This document shows, in pieces, positions 6,772 through 11,936 of a stretch of 11,936 nt of DNA. The notes beneath the pieces are model-generated. The model ran no database searches. It was not told the origin of the DNA and saw only the letters and a program-made list of their open reading frames with translations. The translations under genes were made by a program, and so were the position numbers. The stretch is from contig QHOD01000029.1 in NCBI GenBank assembly GCA_003218615.1, positions 1-11,936 on the forward strand, read 5' to 3'. The number at the start of each line of letters is the position of its first letter. Position 1 is the first letter of the stretch. Source of the stretch: Verrucomicrobiota bacterium (GTDB lineage Bacteria > Verrucomicrobiota > Verrucomicrobiia > Chthoniobacterales > UBA10450).

Positions 6772-6800
6772 TGTAGGCGCTTGTGCCAAACGCCGCTACA
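6772..6800. repeat. small palindromic repeat between the ZIP gene and lysA
   Basis: TGTAGGCG (6772-6779) and CGCCGCTACA (6791-6800) pair with a two-base bulge around an 11-base loop. The TGTAG end resembles those at 1068 and 7864. It sits directly before the GTG start of lysA and could act as a transcription or translation boundary. No T-run follows. Confidence 0.5.
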
Positions 6801-6807
6801 TTTCTGA

Positions 6808-8154
6808 GTGCATTCGTTTCGCTATCGCGGCGGCAAACTCTATTGCGAAGATGTCGATCTTGCGCGCGTTGCTGAGAAATTTGGCACGCCTCTTTATGTT
6901 TACAGCGCGGGGACAATTCTCGATCACTACCGCCGCCTGGATGCGGCCCTCGCTCCGCTTCAACACCTGATCTGTTACGCAGCCAAAGCGAATTCGAATC
7001 GCGCGATTCTGAAGTTGCTCGCCGATGCGGGCGCAGGCTTCGACATTGTGTCGGCAGGTGAGCTTTTTCGCGTGCTGGCGGCCGGCGGCGATCCGGCCAA
7101 ATGCACATTCGCAGGCGTGGGCAAATCGGGCGAGGAGATCGAATACGCGCTCGATCAGCGCGTTTACAGTTTCAACGTCGAGAGTGAAGCGGAGTTGGAG
7201 TACATCGACAAGATTGCTGGCGCGAAAAATCTGCGGGCACCCGTTGCACTGCGCGCCAATCCCGACATCGATCCGCACACGCACGAATATATCTCGACCG
7301 GCTCGCGCGAGAACAAGTTCGGTATCGCGCTTGGCCAGCTTCCTGCGGTGTATGAGCGCGCTGCGAAAATGCGCAACATCGACATCGTCGGCGTTCAGAT
7401 GCACATCGGCTCGCAGATCACCGAGGCGGCACCGTTCGCAGACGCGGTCACGAAAGTCGCTCCGATCGTGCGCGACTTGAAAACGAAATACGGAATCAAG
7501 TTTTTCAGCATCGGGGGCGGGCTCGGCATCGTTTACGAATCCTCTTTTGAAAGCGGCGTGAAGGAATGGTGGTCGGTAGGGCGCGACCGCCGGGCGCGCC
7601 GGGGCACGATGCCTTTGTCGATCCAGCAATATGTGGATGCAATCTTGTCCGCCTTAGGCGGGTTGCATAATTTGAAGCTTCGAATTCTGCTCGAGCCAGG
7701 CCGGCTGCTCGTTGGCAATGCTGGGGTCTTACTGACGCGGGTGCGCTACATCAAGCACACGGGCGAAAAGAAATTCGCGATTGTCGATGCGGGAATGAAC
7801 GATCTGATTCGACCGGCGCTTTACCACAGCTATCACGAGATCGTGCCTGCTCAGGAACCGATTTGTAGGGCGTCCGCCGCGGCGGACCCCAAACCGTTGG
7901 AGAAGATCGACATTGTTGGTCCTGTTTGCGAGAGCGGGGATTTCTTCGCGCTTGATCGGGAGATGCCGGAAATTTGCGAAGGCGATCTGCTCGCAATCAT
8001 GAGCGCGGGTGCCTACGGATTTGTGATGGCTTCGAATTACAATTCACGGCCGTTACCTGCGGAGGCGTTGGTGAGCGGAGATAAATTCGCGCTGATTCGC
8101 GAGCGACAGGCGTGGGAAGACCTAATCCGTGGTGAAATCGACCTGCAGTTTTAA
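6808..8154 (+). CDS. lysA: diaminopimelate decarboxylase LysA, with two repeat-derived insertions
   Basis: LysA is a PLP enzyme of fold type III that decarboxylates meso-diaminopimelate to L-lysine, the last step of lysine synthesis, in the cytoplasm. K60 (CYAAKANSN) is the PLP lysine. H199 lies in GVQMHIGSQ, the phosphate-binding SIGGGLG is at 234-240, EPGR at 296-299, CESGDFF at 374-380 with the dimer-contributed active-site Cys, and GAYGF at 401-405. GTG at 6808 gives the N-terminus MHSFRYRGGKLYCEDV, which fits the family. At 448 residues it is about 30 longer than usual. The excess appears as two loops: around 256-268 (SVGRDRRARRGTM) and around 350-363 (EPICRASAAADPKP). Both are encoded by GC-rich repeat-like DNA beginning GTAGGGCG. 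All catalytic motifs are intact, so the enzyme is probably active. Confidence 0.95.
   Translation: MHSFRYRGGKLYCEDVDLARVAEKFGTPLYVYSAGTILDHYRRLDAALAPLQHLICYAAKANSNRAILKLLADAGAGFDIVSAGELFRVLAAGGDPAKCTFAGVGKSGEEIEYALDQRVYSFNVESEAELEYIDKIAGAKNLRAPVALRANPDIDPHTHEYISTGSRENKFGIALGQLPAVYERAAKMRNIDIVGVQMHIGSQITEAAPFADAVTKVAPIVRDLKTKYGIKFFSIGGGLGIVYESSFESGVKEWWSVGRDRRARRGTMPLSIQQYVDAILSALGGLHNLKLRILLEPGRLLVGNAGVLLTRVRYIKHTGEKKFAIVDAGMNDLIRPALYHSYHEIVPAQEPICRASAAADPKPLEKIDIVGPVCESGDFFALDREMPEICEGDLLAIMSAGAYGFVMASNYNSRPLPAEALVSGDKFALIRERQAWEDLIRGEIDLQF
7576..7606. repeat. repeat-like insert in lysA (first)
   Basis: GTAGGGCG at 7576-7583 begins a GC-rich stretch with the direct repeat GGGCGCG (7579-7585 and 7592-7598) and the palindrome GGCGCGCC (7593-7600). 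It encodes an Arg-rich loop (GRDRRARRG) in a part of LysA where relatives normally have a short acidic or neutral loop. It shares the GTAGGGCG end with the element at 7864, which is why I read it as a repeat rather than native coding sequence. Confidence 0.45.
7864..7890. repeat. repeat-like insert in lysA (second)
   Basis: TGTAGGGC is followed by the perfect 16-bp palindrome GTCCGCCGCGGCGGAC at 7872-7887. It is translated in frame as ICRASAAADPK within a surface loop of LysA just before IDIVGPVCESGDFF. The TGTAGGG end matches the style of the intergenic elements at 1068 and 6772. Confidence 0.6.
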
Positions 8155-8306
8155 AGACGCAATGACCAAAATTCACGGAATAAAAACCGCACCAAGCCGC
8201 TGGCTTGAGTTCCTAACTCTCTTCGATTTTGTCGGATTCTGTTGATCTGTCTAAAACCACCTTCACTTGCAGATTTTCGTCTTCAGCATAAATAGTGCTC
8301 CTGCTC
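8155..8306. other. 152-base gap with a hairpin and a weak promoter-like site
   Basis: CAAGCC (8193-8198), loop GCT and GGCTTG (8202-8207) form a 6-bp stem after lysA, but no T-run follows directly. TTGCAG (8267-8272), 16 bases and TAAATA (8289-8294) could form a weak promoter for the next gene, leaving a leader of only about ten bases. A minus-strand frame is open through this gap but has no independent support. Confidence 0.25.
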
Positions 8307-9008
8307 ATGAGTTTCATACGTCGGCTTTCTTTGTTGCTTGTGGTGTTGCTCCTGCTTGGGGGTAGTGCTCTCGCCGCGAACGGGGAATATATCATCGTCG
8401 TCGGCGGACCCTCCATGTATCAGTGGGAGAAGTACAAAGTTTATCCGCACGATCATTGGTGGGCGAACTTTGTTCATGCCGCGCGGCTGCGGACTGAGCA
8501 AGTGCGTGCCCAGCTTGGCCCGGATGCGCCGATCACCTGGCTGGTTTACAAACAGGGCTATCTAGATCGCGCGACCCAGGAACACCAGGATCTGACCGGC
8601 TTGATCGATTCGGTGCGCGAAAAATTCAATCTCAATCTCGTTTGGTTTCATGCTGGCTCGGAGGTGATCGATTATTTGAACAACGGCCAGTCGCGGAATC
8701 GGGTGAAGATTGCCGGCTTTGAATATTTCGGACACTCGAATCGGGCCTGTTTCATGTTCGATTACAGCAACGTGCTCGACAGCGCATCGAAATCGTGGCT
8801 GCACGAGAACGAGTTGAGCAAAATCGATCGGCGCGCTTTCGCGCACGGGGCCTACGTCAGGAGTTGGGGATGCCATACCGGCGAGAGCATGTCCAAGAAG
8901 TGGTATCGCGCGACCGGCACACACATGATCGGGGCGATTGGGAAAACGCAGTTCATGATGGAAGAACTGCCGATCCTCACTTCCACCGACGGCAAGTGGG
9001 TCAATTAA
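8307..9008 (+). CDS. secreted protein of unknown function, possible His/Cys hydrolase-like fold
   Basis: A 233-residue protein I cannot assign to a named family. ATG 8307 is chosen over the in-frame GTG at 8295 because it gives a compact signal peptide: RR at 5-6, a leucine-rich core at 8-17 and a likely cut after ALA (21-23). The mature protein opens with a hydrophobic strand (EYIIVVGGP), then Trp/Tyr-rich stretches. In the second half FEYFGHSNR (H143) is followed 46 residues later by VRSWGCHTGES (C189), then GTHMIGAIGKTQF. A strand ending in GHS, a strand ending in a small-residue Cys motif, and a third strand resemble the layout of caspase/CHAT or DUF4347-type proteins. This is a pattern comparison, not a match. 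It could also be a structural periplasmic protein. Neighbours (lysA and bioB) give no functional hint. Confidence 0.75.
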   Translation: MSFIRRLSLLLVVLLLLGGSALAANGEYIIVVGGPSMYQWEKYKVYPHDHWWANFVHAARLRTEQVRAQLGPDAPITWLVYKQGYLDRATQEHQDLTGLIDSVREKFNLNLVWFHAGSEVIDYLNNGQSRNRVKIAGFEYFGHSNRACFMFDYSNVLDSASKSWLHENELSKIDRRAFAHGAYVRSWGCHTGESMSKKWYRATGTHMIGAIGKTQFMMEELPILTSTDGKWVN

Positions 9009-9039
9009 TTTTCGATTTTCGATTTTCGATTTTCGATTT
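9008..9039. repeat. tandem heptamer repeat (ATTTTCG x4)
   Basis: ATTTTCG is repeated four times without error at 9008-9014, 9015-9021, 9022-9028 and 9029-9035, followed by ATTT. It fills most of the 48-base gap between the secreted protein gene and bioB. The array begins at the last base of the TAA stop. It is a simple-sequence repeat that could vary in copy number, changing the spacing ahead of bioB. Confidence 0.9.
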
Positions 9040-9056
9040 AACATCGCGGCCACGCG

Positions 9057-10025
9057 ATGACCTTTGATCAGCTCTCGGCCCTTTATCATCAGCCGCTTTT
9101 CGATTTGATTTCGCAAAGCCGCGCGGTGCATCTCGAGCACTGGCGAGGCGCGGAAGTGCAGCGTTGCAGTTTGCTCAGCATCAAAACCGGCGGGTGCAGC
9201 GAAGACTGCGCTTATTGCGCGCAGTCCGCTCATTATTCCACCGGTGTCGAGCGCGAGGAGTTATTGTCGCTTGAAAATATTCTGGCCGCGGCGAAACGGG
9301 CGCGTTCACAAGGCGCAACGCGTTTTTGCATGGGCGCGGCGTGGCGCGGCGTCCGCGATGGCTCGGAAAAATTTGAGCGCGTGCTCGGGATTGTCCGCGA
9401 AGTGAGCCGACTCGGCATGGAAGTTTGCGTCACGCTGGGCGAGATCGGCCCTGTGGAAGCGCGCAAACTCAAAGCCGCCGGAGTTACTGCTTACAATCAT
9501 AACATCGACACTTCGCCCGAATTTTATCCCGAAATTGTGAGCACGCACACATTTCAGGATCGGCTCGACACGATTGCCGCTGTGCAGAAGAGCGGGATGT
9601 CGGTTTGTTGCGGTGGGATTATCGGCATGGGCGAATCGGAGGCTGATCGCCTGCGTATGCTGGAAGTGTTGAGCAATTTCGATCCGTCCCCCGAGAGTGT
9701 ACCGATCAATTGTTTGATGGCGATGCCGGGCACGCCGCTGGCTGATCAACCGCCAGTGGATATTTTTGAGCTCGTCCGGCTGATCGCGGCGACGCGGATC
9801 GCCTTGCCGAAAGCGCGCGTGCGTCTCGCGGCAGGCCGCACCCGGATTTCTCGCGAAGGCCAGGCGCTCTGCTTTTTCGCTGGGGCGAATTCAATCTTTT
9901 ACGGGAACAAACTTCTCACCGCAAAAAATCCCGCGGCTGATGTCGATGTTGCCCTTTTGCGCGAACTCGGACTGCATGTTGAAAGCGAAACAATTTCGCC
10001 ACGGCCTGTGGCCACGGCTCTCTGA
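9057..10025 (+). CDS. bioB: biotin synthase BioB
   Basis: BioB is a radical SAM enzyme that inserts sulfur into dethiobiotin to make biotin, in the cytoplasm. The [4Fe-4S] motif is C47-x3-C51-x2-C54 (GGCSEDCAYCAQS). Ligands of the sulfur-donating [2Fe-2S] cluster are C91 (RFCMGAAWR), C124 (EVCVTLG), C184 (SVCCGG) and R256 (RVRLAAGR), matching the E. coli C97/C128/C188/R260 set in order and spacing. YNHNIDTSPEFY (146-157) and GGIIGMGE (186-193) are conserved. At 322 residues its length is normal. The last residues, SPRPVATAL, are encoded by an inverted repeat starting at 9998, so the native C-terminal tail has probably been replaced. No Shine-Dalgarno is seen before ATG 9057. Other bio genes are not in the window. 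Confidence 0.97.
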   Translation: MTFDQLSALYHQPLFDLISQSRAVHLEHWRGAEVQRCSLLSIKTGGCSEDCAYCAQSAHYSTGVEREELLSLENILAAAKRARSQGATRFCMGAAWRGVRDGSEKFERVLGIVREVSRLGMEVCVTLGEIGPVEARKLKAAGVTAYNHNIDTSPEFYPEIVSTHTFQDRLDTIAAVQKSGMSVCCGGIIGMGESEADRLRMLEVLSNFDPSPESVPINCLMAMPGTPLADQPPVDIFELVRLIAATRIALPKARVRLAAGRTRISREGQALCFFAGANSIFYGNKLLTAKNPAADVDVALLRELGLHVESETISPRPVATAL

Positions 10026-10089
10026 GCCGTCGGGAAGTGAGTGTTTTTTTAGTGTGACTGACCACAGGCCGGTGGCTGCAGATCACACT
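9998..10089. repeat. compound inverted repeat over the bioB stop codon
   Basis: GCCACGGCCTGTGG (9998-10011) and CCACAGGCCGGTGGC (10062-10076) are inverted copies differing by one base insertion. Between them ACGGCTC (10014-10020), loop TCT and GAGCCGT (10024-10030) form a perfect 7-bp hairpin that contains the bioB TGA (10023-10025). A seven-T run lies at 10044-10050, 13 bases after the hairpin. AGTGTGA (10051-10057) and TCACACT (10083-10089) form a further stem around the right arm. The structure may end bioB transcription, although the T-run is farther from the stem than usual. Confidence 0.65.
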
Positions 10090-10130
10090 GCGGCTGCAAT
10101 TTAGATCGACAGCAGGCGGCCATTTTTGCG

Positions 10131-10187
10131 ATGAAGGCTCAGGGTGTGCTGGGATTCAACAAAGACCTCAACAAAAAGAAATCATGA
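10131..10187 (+). CDS. possible 18-residue leader ORF overlapping the next start codon
   Basis: ATG 10131 opens a short frame, MKAQGVLGFNKDLNKKKS, whose TGA (10185-10187) overlaps the ATG of the membrane protein gene at 10184 as ATGA. Such overlaps are typical of translational coupling. The peptide is basic at its end (KKK). Upstream, AGGCGG at 10113-10118 is a weak ribosome-binding candidate, rather far from the start. At this length chance is a real alternative. Confidence 0.25.
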   Translation: MKAQGVLGFNKDLNKKKS

Positions 10188-10597
10188 ACTGGAAAAGATT
10201 CTTCATCGCCTTTGTTGTTGCGTTCGTTTTTATGTTCTTTTGGGGATGGCTCTATAACGGCGTGCTGCTGAAAGATGTTCTCGCTCAAGCGCAAAGTCTC
10301 TTTCGGCCGCGCGAAGAGATAATGGGCTTGTTTCATTGGATCGTTATCGGAGACGCAGGTTTGGCGCTCTCTTTTGTCATGATTTACGCCAGCGCTTTTG
10401 CCGGTGGCGGAATCGCGGCCGGTGTTCGCCTCGGAATCATGTTGGAGATTCTGGCAGTCAGCGCACGTTGCGCGATTTACGCGACGCAACCCTTTCCCGC
10501 AAAGCTCCTCGTGCTAGCAAGCATCGGCGGCTTCATCGAGATGATCGGGACTGGTGTAATCGTCGGCGGGATTTACAAACTGAAATCGAACGCTTAA
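10184..10597 (+). CDS. small four-helix membrane protein of unknown function
   Basis: A 137-residue inner-membrane protein. Hydrophobic segments lie at about 7-26 (FIAFVVAFVFMFFWGWLY), 48-70, 82-101 and 105-130, ending in the basic tail YKLKSNA. Polar or conserved-looking residues include N25/G26 at the end of helix 1, E45 before helix 2, and E119 within helix 4 (GGFIEMIGTGVIVGGIY). It resembles, from memory, uncharacterised short membrane proteins common in soil bacteria that start MNWKRF. I know of no assigned role. The N-terminus WKRF suggests inside-positive orientation. No clear operon partner exists: bioB is 158 bases upstream, with a repeat between, and the agmatine deiminase start is 87 bases downstream. 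Confidence 0.8.
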   Translation: MNWKRFFIAFVVAFVFMFFWGWLYNGVLLKDVLAQAQSLFRPREEIMGLFHWIVIGDAGLALSFVMIYASAFAGGGIAAGVRLGIMLEILAVSARCAIYATQPFPAKLLVLASIGGFIEMIGTGVIVGGIYKLKSNA

Positions 10598-10684
10598 CGG
10601 CAGCCCGGCGCTTCAACATTAGACGGTGAGCGTGCGGCGCACCGAAGTCTTGCGAAGGCGGGTTCGGCATTGGACGTTCGCCTG

Positions 10685-11722
10685 ATGACCTCGAAAACTC
10701 CCGCCGCGCTCGGATACCGGATGCCAGCGGAATGGGAGCCGCACTTCGCAACGTGGCTCTCGTGGCCGCGGCGCGAAGGGATCAGTTTCCCGGATTCGTT
10801 CGATCGCGTTATGCCGACGTTGCGAGCAATGGTCGAAGCGCTGGTCGAATCGGAGCAGGTTTGTATCAATGTTTGCAATGGCGCGCATGAAGCCGAAGCC
10901 CGGTCGGTTTTGGGCGGATTACCTATGGAATGCATCACTTTTCACCGCATTCCGACGAACGAGCCGTGGTGCCGCGATCACGGGCCAATTTTTCTCACGC
11001 GCGATGCCGATCCAAAGCTCACGATTGTCGATTGGGATTACAACGCCTGGGGCAACAAATATCCACCGTTCGACTTCGATGACGTCGTGCCGACGCGTGT
11101 CGGCGAAATTCTCGATGTGCCGGTTTTTTATCCGGGCATGATTTTAGAAGGCGGCTCGATCGAGGTAAACGGGGCGGGCGCGCTGCTCACCACAGAATCG
11201 TGCCTGTTGAACCCAAATCGCAATCCCCAATGCAGCCGCGAACAAATCGAACAACAACTGCGCGATTATCTTGGCGCTGGCGAGATTCTCTGGCTCGGGC
11301 CCGGTATCGCCGGCGACGACACCGATGGCCACATCGACGATCTCGCGCGCTTTGTTTCAGAACGGACTGTGGTAGCGGTGGTCGAAGAAAATCGTGACGA
11401 CGAAAACTACAAGCCGCTGCAGGAAAACCTCGTGCGTTTGCGCGAGATGTACACCGGTCAGCGCAAGATCGACATCGTTACCTTGCCGATGCCAAAGAAG
11501 ATTGTGCGCGACGGGCTGCGACTGCCCGCGAGCTATGCCAATTTCTATATCGCAAACACCTGCTTGCTCGTACCGACGTTTGCCGATCCAAATGACGAAG
11601 CGGCACTGTCAATCTTGGGCGAGCTTTTTCCGACTCGGCATGTCATTGGGATTGATTGCCGCGAATTGATCTGGGGATTGGGCACGTTCCACTGTTTGAC
11701 GCAACAGCAACCTAGGATCTGA
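10685..11722 (+). CDS. aguA: agmatine deiminase (peptidyl-arginine deiminase family)
   Basis: A 345-residue guanidine-modifying hydrolase that converts agmatine to N-carbamoylputrescine and ammonia, in polyamine synthesis or agmatine use. ATG 10685 gives TPAALGYRMPAEWEPHFATWLSWP, the standard N-terminus; a TTG at 10670 would add five residues and is less likely. Catalytic features are WCRDHGP (95-101, D98), LEGGSIEVNG (154-163), GDDTDGHIDDLARF (210-223, H216 and D218) and the nucleophile C337 in GTFHCLTQQQP. The length fits the family. The usual partner, N-carbamoylputrescine amidase (aguB), is not in the window and, since the downstream gene is convergent, is not immediately 3'. The close alternative is another member of the porphyromonas-type arginine deiminase family, but the signatures favour agmatine. 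Confidence 0.93.
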   Translation: MTSKTPAALGYRMPAEWEPHFATWLSWPRREGISFPDSFDRVMPTLRAMVEALVESEQVCINVCNGAHEAEARSVLGGLPMECITFHRIPTNEPWCRDHGPIFLTRDADPKLTIVDWDYNAWGNKYPPFDFDDVVPTRVGEILDVPVFYPGMILEGGSIEVNGAGALLTTESCLLNPNRNPQCSREQIEQQLRDYLGAGEILWLGPGIAGDDTDGHIDDLARFVSERTVVAVVEENRDDENYKPLQENLVRLREMYTGQRKIDIVTLPMPKKIVRDGLRLPASYANFYIANTCLLVPTFADPNDEAALSILGELFPTRHVIGIDCRELIWGLGTFHCLTQQQPRI

Positions 11723-11726
11723 TGAA

Positions 11727-11780
11727 GATGGGAGGACCCCGGTGTCCCGGCTGTCGCGGCACTAAGACCGCTCCCACATC
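11727..11780. repeat. short inverted repeat between convergent genes
   Basis: GATGGGAG (11727-11734) and CTCCCACATC (11771-11780) are inverted copies with a two-base bulge, enclosing a GC-rich stretch. It occupies nearly the whole gap between the plus-strand aguA stop (11722) and the minus-strand HMA gene stop (11783). It may serve as a shared bidirectional termination structure or be another palindromic repeat. No T-run is present on either strand. Confidence 0.4.
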
Positions 11781-11782
11781 CT

Positions 11783-11936
11783 TCACTCCGCCGTTGTCCC
11801 TGGTTTATAGCCGCTTTTCAGAATTGCGTCGTGAAGATCGGGGGCATGCGTCTTGCGGGCATCGAATGTCACGATGACGCGCTCATGTTTTAGGTCGACT
11901 TTTACGTGACGGACTCCATTAATTTTCATAAGCGGT
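11783..11936 (-). CDS. heavy-metal-associated (HMA) domain protein, C-terminal part (right edge)
   Basis: Reading the minus strand from the right edge gives 50 residues ending at a stop (complement of 11783-11785). INGVRHVKVDLKHERVIVTF is the second strand and third strand of a ferredoxin-like HMA domain, and DLHDAILKSGYKP is the second helix plus loop (DL..AI...GY.P). This is the fold of CopZ-type chaperones and of the N-terminal domains of P1B ATPases. The CxxC metal-binding loop would lie further upstream on the minus strand, beyond the window. Because the domain ends the protein, a small stand-alone chaperone or the C-terminal domain of a larger protein is more likely than a P-type ATPase. 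An internal ATG (11926-11928) could in principle start translation but would cut the domain in half. Confidence 0.75.
   Translation of the reverse strand, partial: PLMKINGVRHVKVDLKHERVIVTFDARKTHAPDLHDAILKSGYKPGTTAE

Noticed and set aside
6796..7629. A 277-codon minus-strand open frame opposite lysA
   Set aside because: It is the mirror of a well-conserved LysA coding sequence, has no recognisable motif of its own and ends within the insert region.
8213..8416. A minus-strand 67-codon frame crossing the gap before the secreted protein gene
   Set aside because: Its end looks superficially protein-like, but its first half is antisense to the signal peptide region, it has no start signal, and no family resemblance was found.
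10598..10684. Regulatory site before aguA
   Set aside because: The 87-base gap contains a small GTGC/GCAC hairpin at 10632-10642 and GC-rich sequence, but no promoter-like pair or operator palindrome that I could defend.

Overview
The window looks like chromosomal DNA of a free-living Gram-negative bacterium. The evidence is an outer-membrane porin, Sec-type signal peptides and moderately GC-rich coding sequence. Protein style, frequent weak Shine-Dalgarno signals, many small palindromic repeats and an ATTTTCG tandem repeat suggest a soil Verrucomicrobiota (Spartobacteria/Chthoniobacterales-like). That placement is an inference from memory; no rRNA or other marker gene is present. Every gene is on the plus strand except a partial one at the right edge.

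Layout. 1-181: a possible gene 3' end that runs into a nested palindromic repeat. 201-989: thiG (thiazole synthase, thiamine biosynthesis). 1068-1132: a repeat element. 1186-6762: a metal-homeostasis block in one orientation. In order it encodes a small His/Cys secreted or membrane-anchored protein, a metal-associated outer-membrane porin, a ZnuA-like binding protein, an ABC-3 permease, a DmeF-type CDF exporter and a ZIP transporter. 6808-8154: lysA (diaminopimelate decarboxylase), carrying two in-frame repeat-like inserts. 8307-9008: a secreted protein of unknown function with a possible His/Cys hydrolase-like layout. 9057-10025: bioB (biotin synthase), whose last codons lie in a repeat. 10184-10597: a small four-helix membrane protein, preceded by a possible 18-residue leader ORF. 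10685-11722: agmatine deiminase. 11783-11936, minus strand: the C-terminal part of a heavy-metal-associated (HMA) domain protein that runs off the edge.

How the genes fit together. The porin, binding protein and permease are almost contiguous (gaps of 4 and 2 bases) and form a path from outer membrane to periplasm to inner membrane, most likely for zinc or a related divalent metal. The CDF (efflux) and ZIP (usually uptake) genes abut with no gap, so import and export are encoded side by side. No ABC ATPase gene lies between or beside the ABC parts, so the importer must borrow one from elsewhere or is incomplete. The remaining genes are housekeeping biosynthesis (thiamine, lysine/peptidoglycan, biotin) and agmatine catabolism.

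The second theme is repeats. At least seven palindromic or tandem elements occur in 12 kb. Several are read through by open frames: the left-edge ORF, lysA twice, and the bioB C-terminus. No gap between genes exceeds 300 bases. I found no tRNA, rRNA, CRISPR array, transposase, integrase or phage gene.
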